From: Typha latifolia | Lineage: Eukaryota; Streptophyta; Magnoliopsida; Poales; Typhaceae | DNA: 64,000 bases | Assembly (NCBI GenBank): GCA_019914945.1 | Contig: CM034102.1 | Location: 14,683,501-14,747,500 of the forward strand | Direction of reading: 5' to 3' | Shown: piece after piece, positions 35,943 through 47,551 of the stretch | Numbering within the stretch: the first letter of the stretch is position 1 | How the letters are laid out: every line of letters begins with the position of its first letter | Program-made: the position numbers and the translations under genes | The notes under the pieces: model-generated | Told to the model about the DNA's origin: nothing | Seen by the model: only the letters and a program-made list of their open reading frames with translations | The model's database searches: none

Positions 35943-36683
35943 ATGAGTTCCTCTTCCAAATCCGGCCACTCCTCCTCGTCCACCACCTCCTCCAGGACCT
36001 TCCCCCTACTCAAGGCTGTCGACATCATCACCAACGTCGCCAAGGCCGCCGCGGCGGCCAACTCGTCCGTCCCCCAGAACGCAAACCAGACGTCCAGCTC
36101 CAGCACCATCACCCGTTCCACCAACCCCAGCGTATCGTCCGAGTCCCACGCCGTCGACCGACCCCGCGAGCGCATCCGGATCGCGCACCCGGACCTCACC
36201 AACTTCCGCTGCAAGGTTTGCCGCAGGCAGTTCCCGTCCCCGCAGTCCCTCGGCGGCCACTACAACTCCCACCGCCGGGTGAGGACCGACTGGAAAAAGA
36301 AGATCGAGTTCGAGAAGAAGAAGCTGATAAGCCTCTACAGTGGGAGGATCCACAAGACCCCTCCCGTCGTTCCTCGCTTCAAGGAGCCCAGCATCGACTC
36401 GTGGGCCCACTTGCTCGAGGTCGAGGAGCCCTACTTCCCGGAGGAGATGCTCCTGCGGGAGATCAGCCAGGCAATGCCGGTGCATCAAGGCGATGGGTCG
36501 TCGACCAACAAAGACGTGCATGCGGAGGACGAAGACATGAGCATCTTCGACTTGACAGCAGATGAACAGATGCCGCCCAAGCACGACTGCGATGAGGACA
36601 TCTTGTCGTGGTTGGACACCGTCATCATCGAACCGGAGCAGAAGAAGGCCGTGGAGACTAAGGATGCTGCCACCCAGTGTTAG
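35943..36683 (+). CDS. Single-finger C2H2 zinc-finger protein (Q-type variant)
   Basis: Intronless, 246 aa. One finger is seen: FRCKVCRRQFPSPQSLGGHYNSHRR, with Cys 90, Cys 93, His 106 and His 110. QSLGGH replaces the usual plant QALGGH, so it is a probable DNA-binding transcription factor of the Q-type family. The N-terminal 75 residues are a Ser/Ala/Thr-rich low-complexity region. Basic residues after the finger (RRVRTDWKKK, FEKKK) could act as nuclear signal. The acidic C-terminus (EDEDMSIFDLTADE, DEDILSWLD) may be an effector region; I see no clear LxLxL EAR motif. The gene is markedly GC-rich against its AT-rich flanks and has a good TATA box. ATG 35943 sits in ACACCATGAG. Confidence 0.85.
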   Translation: MSSSSKSGHSSSSTTSSRTFPLLKAVDIITNVAKAAAAANSSVPQNANQTSSSSTITRSTNPSVSSESHAVDRPRERIRIAHPDLTNFRCKVCRRQFPSPQSLGGHYNSHRRVRTDWKKKIEFEKKKLISLYSGRIHKTPPVVPRFKEPSIDSWAHLLEVEEPYFPEEMLLREISQAMPVHQGDGSSTNKDVHAEDEDMSIFDLTADEQMPPKHDCDEDILSWLDTVIIEPEQKKAVETKDAATQC

Positions 36684-36737
36684 GGTTTGTGGGAGCTAGT
36701 CGAGCTCCGTTAAGTGTCTACAGTCTATAATATTAAT

Positions 36738-36741
<4 letters not shown>

Positions 36742-36795
<54 letters not shown>

Positions 36796-36808
36796 TGTGT
36801 GTGTGTGT
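36742..36808. repeat. Compound (AG)n(TG)n microsatellite in the C2H2 3' UTR
   Basis: About 26 AG units (36742-36793) run directly into about seven TG units, starting 59 bases after the stop codon. Confidence 0.95.
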
Positions 36809-38618
36809 TTGTGTTTGGTCTGATTAGGGTTTGGTCCGAGACTAGTGTGTGGCTTCTATGTTTATATGTATATGATGTGTCTATGTCTAGTCTGTTAAGT
36901 GTCTATAAGTATGTTTGTAAAAATTGGGCAATGTAGCTTCTGTTGTTAAGTGACTTATGTTTGTTAATGAAATGTGTTGTTTGGTGCTAATACTACTATC
37001 AGCAAATGGAAGGCAATGAATTGATAATGGGTAGCTTAATTGAATTGCTCGTGTTTCTATACAATGCAGCAAGCAATATCAATTTTACTGCTAAGATTAG
37101 AATAGTGGTCAGTATTGATCGATGTCGTGCCAGGTAGTTGTCATTGCAGAATCCTTACCAAGGATTCATTTGTTATTTATGAAAATAAAGCTAGCTAGTT
37201 CTATGTTAGAACATAGTAAATGTGCCTGAATGAGAAATTTAGCGCCCAACGGCGACAAAATAGTGGTTTATAGATCGTTGGAGATTCGAATAATGACATT
37301 TAATGAGCGAAGCGAATCTTGGTCGGTTGTTATCGCCACTCTGTCGGTAGATTTGACGGCCCGCGAATGCGACAATTGTAAATTTGTTAGTGATGATTGA
37401 TTTTCAGGCTGCTCTGATTTCCTACAATAGCAAATTAGAGCAAGGATAGTGTTTAATTTTATTGCATATCTTAAGTTATCTTTTTAGAACATAAAATGAA
37501 TTGGAATTATTATCCTACTAAACTAATTAAACAACTTATTTACAATTTTATGTATATGCCTACACGAAAAGTGCAAGGTTAATGAAATATAATATCACTC
37601 ATAGTAACTAGTAAAATAGGAAACAACAAGAATGAGTAGTAGTGCTCCAGAGGAACTAAGTAACAATTAATGTATATAATTCAAATTAAATACTACTATA
37701 ATCTACACAAAAAAGGATGTTTGGACTTAACCCTAAATCAAATACAACACTATATATCATGACCAGTGAGAAAATTAAACAAGGTATCCATAATTGACAG
37801 GTTATTGCAAAGCATAGGTGGCTTTTTTTTTCCCAAGTTATAGAAAAAGGAGCCTTAAAGCTTCAAAATCTATTGTTCATGTAACTGAAGAATACACATA
37901 ATTTGATTATTTTCTTTCTTTTTGTGCATTTAATTTGAAGTGTAAGATCCTAAACAATTTTGTTCGTTAGCCCCCCTGTGCCTGTGAACACACAAGAATA
38001 TAAGGTTTTTGTCTCCTCGTGAAAAGCACGTTGTCTCTGCATGCATGCAGTGCCAAAGGAGAGGGGGTTAGCTTTTTTTGAGTCGTAACTGAAGGTGGAG
38101 AGAGAGAAACCCCCCTCCCCATGCACATGCAAGCTGCGTGACAATGAGGGAAAGATCGAGACAGAAGTAGTAAGCTCTGAATAACTGATAAGGGGTTACA
38201 CTGATAGCTTTTGGAGTCTTCCTACTGGTTGAGCTCCAGGTGTTGGAAATCGTTCTGCTTCTCTAACTGCTCTTCTGTAATTTTTGTTTCGCAGTTTCTT
38301 TTATTATTGTTTTTGGATAATTCATTTAAGTAGGTAAAGCCTAGTGGTAATTAATGGTGGATTTGTTTCGATATGGGAGAAGGTTTATTTCTTTTCGTTA
38401 AACACCAAAGGACATGGAAGAAAGAGAGAAGAAGAGCGTCACGTACGAAGTTTACAAGTTCTTGCATATTAAAGTTTCAATAGTCCCGTGCTTTTTGATG
38501 GGTTTGGATTGGGTAGCCCCACGGCCCACCGGGCTACAAGCGTAGAGATATTTATCTATAAGCTTTCCTATATAAGGCACCTACGATAGCAAAGAGGGGG
38601 GGACTTTTTATTGTTTTG

Positions 38619-38622
<4 letters not shown>

Positions 38623-38702
<80 letters not shown>
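38623..38702. repeat. Long (TC)n microsatellite, about 40 units
   Basis: Eighty uninterrupted bases of TC, the longest simple repeat in the window. Confidence 0.97.
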
Positions 38703-38705
<3 letters not shown>

Positions 38706-39306
38706 CGCACACTGCACACAGGAAGGATAACAATACGTCCAGATTGGGGGTTCATGTTGGGATAGGTCAAGTTAAGTTTAAATCAACATAAAAACCATCT
38801 ATTATTTAAATAAATTAAAATGAGTTTGATTTAAATAGATTATTCAAGTTACATCGTTTGTGGATTGGTTACAGTTACCGTGCCCAGGTGGCATGGGGGT
38901 TTGTTAGTGGTACTCCATAAAAGGCTTATAAAATGTTTTCTAAGTTTTTCGTCCTACTTTTTTAAGTTACTACCAAACAGTGAAAACAATAAACTAAGGA
39001 ATATATCCACTAAACAGTTCACCCTTAAACAAATAAGCACAACTCGTCGAGATAACTCCTCGAACCATCATAAAGTATAAGAATATATAGACATACTTCT
39101 TATGTAATTGATCACACTTGCCCCCGTATATCTGTAGAAGAGGGCAGCAAAATAGTATTGCGGTGGATTTGCATGCGGCTATATTTACCTCCATAGCGGC
39201 AAAAATGCTCATGCGGACTGTGGTGGCGTTCTCCAACCAAAGGGGAAAAAAATTAATGAAAACAATACGAAGAGAGATAATCTTCAGGTAGGCTTCAATG
39301 GAGACA

Positions 39307-42300
39307 TTAAAAGCCAGCCCATCCTGATGGTTGTTCTACTTTCCTTGTCACCCCTGTAGGGAATCTCTGAGAAGAACTCCCTTGAACACTAGTTCTGGAT
39401 ATATGCGCACCAGATGGTGGCGGAGCGAAACTTTCACGACCAGAGCCCCACGAATCATTAGAGGGACCTGCATTTGATTGTTTGGTTACATTTTGCTGTC
39501 TGTTGATTGCTCCAACTGGCCTGGTATGACCACTCATTGGCGTTGGTGAAGCTTTTGTTTCAGGGAAAGCTTGCCACTGCTTGGTCTCTGAGCTGGGTGG
39601 CGGTGAGCTCCTTGCAGACATACCCTGCTGGAGTTCCCACATAGTTCCTTCAATCTTCTCCTTCTGCTACAACATCATACGCATAATACAAGAGTTAGTT
39701 TTCAGCAATCAATAGATGGAAATTTATGTGGTGCAAAGTTTCATGCGATTGCTCAAGAGTTTTTATGGGACATAACAGAAACTAAGAGCATGTAAGACCA
39801 TACTTGTGATTTCCCTGCTGATATCTGGCTCTGTGAGCTGCCTTTGCTCATTGGTGATGGTGTTGCAGTTCCACGGGCATGCTTCAGTTCCTGAATTTCC
39901 TGCCTCTGTGAGCGGCAAATGGCAGAGAGCTTTTCATATTTGGATGTTATCTCGGCTTTTTCTGAGTTGGTTTTCTTCAGCTGTTCCTTCAGACTCTCCA
40001 CCTCTGCTTCCAGCTCTTTTCTCCTTGTTTCATTGGCATTTATATTACCACCAGTACTCCCAGAGTGAAGCTTAGTAGTATCAAACTGGGCAACAAATGT
40101 ATTGAGTGTCTCATTCTGAATGTTTTGTATGCTATTAGGCTGTGGTACTTTCTTTTTCTGAGAATCATGATGTGAATCCTGGAAAAATCTTATTTCAAAG
40201 TCTTCGGTAGGGCTATTGCTGGACCTTAGATTACCCTGCACATTTCTTCTACCTGACTGTCCAAGATGAGAATTCCTCTCTGTTGGAGGGTTAACTCTTG
40301 TGTCTACTTTACTCTGAGTCTGCCTTGATGGTAGTGGTTGAATAGGTTCTTCATCAAACAAGGATAGCTTATTTTCTACAGCCTGTGAATTCTGTGCATG
40401 CTGTGTGGCCCAAAATGCTCCTATTGGAGCATCACCTGTCCTTGAAGCACTGTGAGAGTATCTAGAGTGCTCTACCTCCTTCTCATAACCTGGTGAGATA
40501 TTTCTTGCCTGTTCTCTTGATGAAGGTGGAGGAGGAGGGCTCCTTCTGGGCATCAAAGCTGTCCTTCTTGGGCCTCCTGATCAATCATCAATTGTGTCAA
40601 AATCACACAAAAAAAAATGAAGTTAGCTACACAATCTGATATAAAGAACTGGGAAATAGATAAAGTAATGTACAAGCTGAAATTTGACAAAAGTTGATAG
40701 GAACTCTTCAAGACCAATTTCTGTGTCATAGGAGCTTGTATTGTATTGCTAGAGAAATATTTTACCATTGTGTAAGAAAAGCTTAGTTATTTCTGGATCA
40801 ATTCTCACCTTCATCATGCAAGTCTGAAGCATGAGGCTGCCTGGTGATACCATTTGGTGTTTTATCTGGTAGATTTTTCTGTAACTCCCGAGGCAGTTGT
40901 TCATTAACACGGAACCACACCTGTCAATTGGAAAAATTCCAATTAGTATGATGGAATTGAACTAATTTCAATCAAGGCTACTACATATTCAATAGTCTAT
41001 AACTAACCTAGTTTCATGTAGATGAATGGCCAATCAAGCAAAGCCCTTGCCTGCGTGATGTCCGGTCTGACGTTTGGAGAGGCTTCCAGCATGTCTTTGA
41101 TTAGTCCCGTTATGAAAGAACTGTACTTTGGTAAATCTGGGATCCGATAGTTTCCATTCAGAACCTGAAGCTTTGATTCACCATCAAATGCAGATTTGAA
41201 GTAGCAGATTCTGTAAAGAAGGCACCCAAGAGCCTGCCAGATTTAAATACAATGGTCAATTACTTCAGCCAGCACATAATGGATCATTAAAATTAACAAT
41301 AACTATTCATGCGTGCTAGAATGTGATGAAAACTACTTGACTGTTTAGCAATAAAAAATCAAAAGATGTAATAAAATGGCACCATAAATCACTTGCAAGG
41401 ATCCTTAAGTATAGAAGGTGCACACTAAGAGTGCATTATCATAGGCAAGGTCAAAGACTTTCAAGTTCTATAAATTTCACGTTCCATCATATGCAAAGTC
41501 AAATATTTCCAAGTCCTATTAATTTCAGGTTTTGTCACCTACCCATATGTCAACTTTTTCACTGATAACTTCCCTTCTGTAAAGATCCCACATCTGGCTC
41601 AAGAAAAATAAGCAAAAGTTATGTTGGCATACGCTTCAAAATAATCAGAGTTTCATAAGTGGTTATTCAGTTAAACCTCGGGGGCTCTATATGCTGGGGT
41701 TGTGTGCTTCCTGATATTGTCTTCTTCAATTCCCATCTCTTCTGGCCGGTTGAAGCACTTGTGGTTGGTTGAAGTGCTTCCAAAATCACATAGTTTCCAA
41801 GCTCCGTCAGATCCAAGTAGAATATTTTCAGCTTTCAAGTCTCTGAAAATGAGAATGAAGAGTCCATAACATAAGATGCTTAAGAACAAATGAAACTATA
41901 CATTAGTTAAGATGATTTAGATTTCAAGCACATTAAAATTCTCCATACTCTAGAAAGGATTTCTAATTTTCTATGTGAACTCTGTTTGAGGCCATAGGAA
42001 CTATCAGAAAGAAACAAAGTCAGGAGCAAGGTTGTTTGGGAAAACAAAGGAGCCCGCTTCTTTGCAATTTACATAAGAATGTGAATACTATCATTGATGT
42101 GTTCTGACTACATCTTACTACTCCGTGCAACAATACCACATCTTGGCTGATCCTAGACAAAATCAAGATAGCCTGTGAAACCAAGAAATAGTTTTCCTCC
42201 TGATCTAGTTAATAATGAAGAACATAACTTAGCAAGAAGAATATAAGATTATCAGCACAGAAGGTTCAAATACCTATGAGCAATGGGCGGTGACTGGTTA

Positions 42301-42737
42301 TGCATGGCAAATACTGCATTGCAAATATCTCTGAAAATAATATGTATGTCCTTCTCCTCAAAGTACCCAGAGCCTCTGTTCTCCAACGCACTAACCAAAG
42401 ACTTCTCACAGAACTCCATAACAAGCAGTGCTTCCTTCATACGTCCCATATCCAATATGGTATGAGAGACAAGTGTGACAACATTAGGGTGTCCTTTGAG
42501 CAGCTTCATCACTCGGATCTCCTTCATGACAAGATCCAATGACTCTTCATCGCTGCATATCATGTGCTTCAGAGCATACTGCTTTGAACTGTGCACTGCA
42601 TCACGGGCAATATAGACACAGGAAAATCCCCCTTCTGCTATGGCATTGCGAACATTGACCTTCACGTCGCCGACATCAATTGTGCGACCTTCCAAACCAG
42701 CTGGTTCTTTCCCTGCGAAAGGCTTGAACCTCCACAT
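39307..42737 (-). CDS. AAK1/NAK-family Ser/Thr protein kinase
   Basis: Seven exons on the minus strand: 42737-42274, 41842-41677, 41593-41543, 41233-41051, 40920-40809, 40576-39804, 39666-39307 (702 aa). The kinase domain covers about residues 25-290. The Numb-associated kinase family (AAK1, GAK, BIKE in animals) phosphorylates clathrin adaptors; a similar endocytic role in plants is inference. Seen: Gly loop AEGGFSCVY (34-42), Lys 57 (YALKHM), HRDLKAEN (154-161), DFG (174-176), APE (208-210). The ~410-residue tail has a Pro run (RRSPPPPPSSR), a coiled coil at about 508-560 and a disordered Ser/Pro/Gln-rich C-terminus. Intron 4 has a GC donor (CAG|GCAAGG), and the last intron ends in a tandem TAGCAG acceptor. 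The frame is intact throughout. A spliced 5' leader with a GA/CT tract probably reaches 43470. Confidence 0.9.
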
Positions 42738-43413
42738 GATCCAGGTGGATAATGCAATAAAATCCTAATGGTGTCAACCCAGAGAAGAAGCTACAACTTT
42801 CCAAACAACACACAGCTCCTCGATGATATCTTCCTAAAATCTTCAAGAAGTGTTCACGAATCAGGAGAGATAAAACATAGACATAAAAACCCTCAAAATA
42901 AGCTAACAACTAGAAACTTTTACAGATCTGACCCATCTCAATTACAAAGACACATTTTCATTACCAACATTGGCATCTAACCGTCGTCATTCTAAAGAAA
43001 AATTGATCAGCATTAGCTGATAAGGTTTCCGTTAGATTTAGGCATGGGAGTGTAAATTCTGATGAGATCTATGTCACTTAATCTACAAATAGCCAAAATT
43101 CTTCTAAAATTCAGACTCAAATCGTACTCAATCGTGAGGAGATATCTATCAATTTCTGAAAATTACAAACTAAAATGAAACACAAAATCAACTGATTGAT
43201 CGTTAGAACAATTCAGATCGGGAAATAAACTCCAATCTGTAGAGGATCACAGCACGGAACGAACGATCCAATCCAATGGGAAGGAATAAGATCTACGAAC
43301 CTAGAGTTGTTATGGCGACTCAGACGGCGAGGCAGATCTAGGTCGGAGTCATGAGGGCCTTCAAACTTCGTAGAATGGATTAGATTAAGATTCGCGGCTT
43401 TAAAGAGAAGACA

Positions 43414-43414
<1 letters not shown>

Positions 43415-43469
<55 letters not shown>
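43415..43469. repeat. (AG)n microsatellite in the kinase 5' leader or promoter
   Basis: About 27 AG units, which read CT on the kinase's strand. Confidence 0.96.
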
Positions 43470-43472
<3 letters not shown>

Positions 43473-43658
43473 GCGGGACAACGTGTAGGCAAGTGAAGGG
43501 GCGAACATTTATAGTGTAAAGGTCCGGTGAGGGATCGACACGTGGTAGAAGCGGGAGGCGTGATCGGAACCGTCCATCTGTCTCTCTTATAAAGGATAAA
43601 ATTCCTCCGAAAAATTTTGGAATATCTTTTTTCTTTTTCCGTTGGGATCGCATGGGAA

Positions 43659-43684
43659 ATATATATATATATATATATATATAT
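43659..43684. repeat. (AT)n microsatellite
   Basis: Thirteen AT units upstream of the kinase gene. Confidence 0.95.
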
Positions 43685-44033
43685 GCAAGGTGTATTCTAG
43701 ATAAAGAGATAAGCATATCGTTCCTTTTACAATATATATATAAATGAGAACCACAATGAATAAGGTTGCCATGTTCTAAAAAGAAGAAAAAGGAATCAAG
43801 TTGACAGGAGGTCACTGTGGGCAGGTATCAGGGTATATGAATAAGACACTTCTCCAAATACATTTCTGAATTTATTTATTTTCTCATGCAGACTATAATA
43901 TATCTCATCTCATACAGATACTCCAAAACAAAACAAAAAACTTCAATTGGCAAAAATGTTTAATTTTGCATACAGGAAGACAAATGAATGCCATTTTGCT
44001 GCAAACAATCACTAATATGCTATAATTGGCTCT

Positions 44034-44240
44034 CGGAGTATGCCTTTTTTTTTTAAAAAAAGGAAAGACTATATTAAAAGTAAATTTTCGCAAATATAAG
44101 AGTCCCCTCTAGAGTTGGAGACCAAAATCTGCATCGGTGCAAAAAGGTAACTCTCATCCCAAGTGCACCTGAAGCTTAAGCTCCTTCTTTTACAACCAAG
44201 TCAATCTGCAGCACAATTAACTTGCGGAGTATGCCTTTTT
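44034..44240 (-). mobile_element. Short non-LTR retroposon (SINE or LINE tail) with 16-bp target duplication
   Basis: The 16-mer CGGAGTATGCCTTTTT occurs at 44034-44049 and again, perfectly, at 44225-44240. Between them lie 175 bases that begin with a T-run and A-run and end in ordinary sequence, so read on the minus strand the insert ends in a poly-A-like tail. A perfect duplication of this length with an A-tail is the mark of target-primed retrotransposition. No ORF is present. A related, decayed copy lies at 25550-25690. Confidence 0.75.
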
Positions 44241-45529
44241 GAGTTGCTTTGCTTGTGGTGTACTAGAATTTAATCAAACAAAAATGCCTTGATATTATGT
44301 CCCTGAAATAAGAAAAAGAAAAATATCACATAACTATGGTGGTCTCTGAAGCAGGTACAACAAACTTGCACTTTGGTTTATACATCATCTTCACAGACCA
44401 AGTGTTGCAATCCTTCTCTGATAGACGGTGAGATTCAACAAATTATAAAGGTTTAAATAAAAAGAAAAAGGTGAGAAGAAAAGGAAAAAAAAGTGTAAAG
44501 GAGATCTCACTGAAGTAATAATAATGGATGAATGGAGGCAAATAAATTGTTCTGAGTAATCACACTGATACCCTGGGAAGGAAATAGTCTTCATTTTGCA
44601 CTTGATCAATCTCCTCAACATGGTCGAAGAGTCATCGAGCATTTATTCATTGCTATCTCGACAAACAGCTCTTACATGAAACACATCATTGATGATCGGC
44701 AATTGCTAAATTTTGGTATGCTTGTACTTGTGAATAGAAAGTTGAGAATTTGCATTCCACTAGGCCAAAAATATTGAAGTTTTGCAAGTGGGAAAGAAAC
44801 TAAAAATTATGTACGCATTTTTCAATGAAAATGAATATCGTTCAACCAACAAATACGATCATAAAATGTGTAAGCAAGACCACAAACTTAAATTACCTGC
44901 CTTTCTCATGAATTTGATATCAAACAGGTATATTTGGAACGGTTGGTAGATCAAGTTATAGCAGAACTCTAGGGTTTTGAAGATAAGTTTTTACAGTCAG
45001 TTTATAAGGCTTATGTCCCTACAAGCAGCCGTCAGTAATGTTTAATATTGGGCACTCCTGAGAACATGTCAAGTAATTCCAATTTTACTATACACATAAG
45101 AGAATAAAAGAATAAAAGAAACAAACAAGTCATATAACCTTTTGCTGCCAAAGGTTGCATAGTCCACACAAGAATTTTGGGAACTTGATTTCTCTGCAGT
45201 CATTAAGGATGGCCAATAACTCGTAATCATGAGTTAATCACTGTAGATCTTAGAAACATGTGATAAAACAACGATTGGTATCTACTTCATTTCATAGTTG
45301 TAACCACTGCAGGGGCAGACCAGGCCATACAAGTTTTAGTAAATTGACTAGCTTCTCATGAGTCCCTCCTTGATTTGAGATGTCTTCTTAGTTTATATAT
45401 CACAAGAAATTCAGGCAAGAGACCATATTGACTGTCTCTGGAAATAATTCCACTATTAGTCAGTCCAACATTATGAGCCTGTCCAACTTCTTGGATAGAT
45501 CTTACCTTTACGTGGGAAGATCTGTGCCT

Positions 45530-47551
45530 TTAGCATGAAGTCTCTGATCCCTTTAATTTTGACCATATATTAGGTCCTTCAGGATGGAGATTGACAAAAT
45601 ATTTAACAAATCGTGCATCTGAGCATGCAAGAAGTGTACTCAGGGCTGCAGTAGACCTGACCATCTTCCTGTTTTTTGTATGTATCACTACATTTTGCTC
45701 CTTAAGCCAACTATACATGGAGAGCCTAAGCTTTATTTTCTCCATATTATAACAGAGATATGTTGGAAATGTAACAACAGATTCCAGAGAATAATCAGAA
45801 TTTTCCAAAAGATAGTTGATCTTCTTCTCAATCACATCAGCAGATTGATTGAGTATAGGAGGAACTAGCTTGATCATTTCTGAAACTGTGTGGTAGTCTA
45901 GCCCGGCATTCACTAAGCAGTCAAATCTTTCCTGCAGTTGGTCTCCTCTGCCTCGAAACTTGGACTGTGCTTTTGCCATCTCATCAGAGTTCTCAACATA
46001 ACCTAACCTCAACAAGAAATCAGTCTTTTCCTGAAGAAAAATCCCATCCACCTTGGGTAAATTTACTATGCCAGTCTTCTTTCGTGAAGCCAAATAACTA
46101 AACTGACTTGGATCTTCCTTTATGATATCACATAATCTTTCTGCAGATACGTTTAAGTTTCCCAACACCACATCCGGTCTATTACAGGAACAAGATCCCA
46201 AAACTTGTGGGTGAGAACAAAGAATCTTCGCAATTTCATCTGTTTCCATGCCTATGTCAGCTAAAAATTGCACGGATTGCCATAAATTCTTCACAAAATT
46301 TCCAACTAGAATGCGAGGATACTGCACAAACAACGTTAATATGTTGCTCATCTTAAGGCCCAGTTTCAGTAACATGGCGACAAGTACATAGATCTTCTTT
46401 CCAGAATCATCAAAGACAAATCTGGGATGGTCCTTAATCAGACTAGCCAAATTCATCCTATTGCAGCCCATTCCGTCAAGAAAAATTAGCATTTCATATA
46501 TCCGATTCCAATTGTACATACTCTTATCTGAAAAGCAGCCCCTGATCCAGTCCAACTGGACACCTAAGCTTTTCAATTTCTCAAGAACTCGAAGAAATTG
46601 TACATTTACATCACCAACTAAAAGTGCTGGACAACATGTGATCAATCTAATAATGGTGGGCTTGGTCAAGCCGAGCTTTTCATAAGATTGAAGCTTAGAG
46701 AACAAGACACCATGACTGTATCTGAACATTTGAGTCCCCTCCTTATACATCTTGCCAATCTTACTACGAGGAACTCCATAATTGCACAGCACGTGATAAT
46801 TCTCAAGCAAGACATCATCATCACTGAGATACATAAGATTTCTTGGAAGAAGAGGATATAGCTCAGACGGTTTCAAGCCCAAGCTCTCAAAGAATGGTTC
46901 AAACTCATTAATTGGGTTGTAACGAAAGAACCTGGTGAGGGATCTTCCAATATCGTGCTCATTTTCAACTCTTGCAAGGAGATTCTGAAGAAAGGCGGGA
47001 GAGTTCTTGCTCATGTGCTCCGCATCGGTGAAATGCATGCTTCTGGTGCCATGAAGGTATTCAAAGAGAGCATTTTGTGCATCTATCCGACCTAATCGAG
47101 ATACGCGAGATGCCGATGGCCCATCTGACGATGGTTTTGAATCCATGAGTGCTACACAGGAATCAGTGCATGCAGAACGAGTGCAAGAGAACAAGTGGTA
47201 GTCTCGTGGATTCGGCAACTTCTTCATAACCATGAAATTGCTCGCATCCGAATGCAAATTACTACAAGAAGAGCATTCTCCACTGATACCATATAACGCG
47301 GAGTTATGCATTCTCCGTTTGGCAAATGATCGCACAGCTTCGGAGCGAAAAATTGGGTACTTCTGTATGACTAGAAATGTGGGTGGAAAAATAAAAATAC
47401 CACAAACAGGTGGATTTCTCGGCAAATCAACAGATTGGTTCCTCTGAAAACCATAAATTCTCATTGAAACAGGAAGAATCTGGTAGCTACTCAATTGGGT
47501 GGCCAACATTTCTGAGGAAGAAGCACTTTGGAGGAATCGGCGGCTTATCAT
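45530..47551 (-). CDS. MTERF18: Mitochondrial mTERF family protein, MTERF18/SHOT1-like
   Basis: Intronless, 673 aa. mTERF proteins bind organelle nucleic acid through stacked three-helix repeats and affect transcription, splicing or translation. Helical repeats with the pattern L..LG(L/V)....I.......P..L run from about residue 190 to 630 (for example YEKLGLTKPTIIRLITCCPALL, LLKLGLKMSNILTLFVQYPRIL, LADIGMETDEIAKILCSHPQVL). The N-terminal ~90 residues are Ser/Arg-rich and poor in acids, fitting an import sequence. The long form with an extended N-terminus and a C-terminal SWLKEQNVV block resembles Arabidopsis At3g60400 (SHOT1), whose loss raises heat tolerance. Orthology is my inference from recall. 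A second methionine 14 codons in (MLATQL) is an alternative start. Confidence 0.85.
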   Translation of the reverse strand: MISRRFLQSASSSEMLATQLSSYQILPVSMRIYGFQRNQSVDLPRNPPVCGIFIFPPTFLVIQKYPIFRSEAVRSFAKRRMHNSALYGISGECSSCSNLHSDASNFMVMKKLPNPRDYHLFSCTRSACTDSCVALMDSKPSSDGPSASRVSRLGRIDAQNALFEYLHGTRSMHFTDAEHMSKNSPAFLQNLLARVENEHDIGRSLTRFFRYNPINEFEPFFESLGLKPSELYPLLPRNLMYLSDDDVLLENYHVLCNYGVPRSKIGKMYKEGTQMFRYSHGVLFSKLQSYEKLGLTKPTIIRLITCCPALLVGDVNVQFLRVLEKLKSLGVQLDWIRGCFSDKSMYNWNRIYEMLIFLDGMGCNRMNLASLIKDHPRFVFDDSGKKIYVLVAMLLKLGLKMSNILTLFVQYPRILVGNFVKNLWQSVQFLADIGMETDEIAKILCSHPQVLGSCSCNRPDVVLGNLNVSAERLCDIIKEDPSQFSYLASRKKTGIVNLPKVDGIFLQEKTDFLLRLGYVENSDEMAKAQSKFRGRGDQLQERFDCLVNAGLDYHTVSEMIKLVPPILNQSADVIEKKINYLLENSDYSLESVVTFPTYLCYNMEKIKLRLSMYSWLKEQNVVIHTKNRKMVRSTAALSTLLACSDARFVKYFVNLHPEGPNIWSKLKGSETSC

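Larger units (their letters stand above)
36684..39306. other. C2H2 3' UTR and intergenic region
   Basis: The 3' UTR holds a GA/GT microsatellite. The remainder is AT-rich with a GC-richer island around 37960-38160 that can fold into hairpins, and a long CT tract at 38623-38702. No protein gene is seen. Confidence 0.5.
42738..45529. other. Kinase leader and promoter, intergenic region, MTERF 3' flank
   Basis: Up to about 43500 this is probably the kinase 5' leader (with an intron) and promoter. Then follow AT-rich DNA, a short retroposon at 44050-44224, and the 3' flank of the mTERF gene. No other gene is seen. Confidence 0.45.

Noticed and set aside
36006..36584. 192-codon open frame antisense to the C2H2 gene
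   Set aside because: It is a by-product of high GC3 on the sense strand; its composition is Gly/Val/Arg/Asp-rich with no family features.
37966..37990. Weak resemblance of the reverse strand to miR398 (TGTGTTCACAGG)
   Set aside because: There is a mismatch at position 8 of the seed region, the 3' half does not match, and no star arm is found.
43213..43815. 200-codon minus-strand frame upstream of the kinase
   Set aside because: Its core is a Ser-Leu repeat translated from the GA/CT microsatellite and the rest is leader and promoter sequence.
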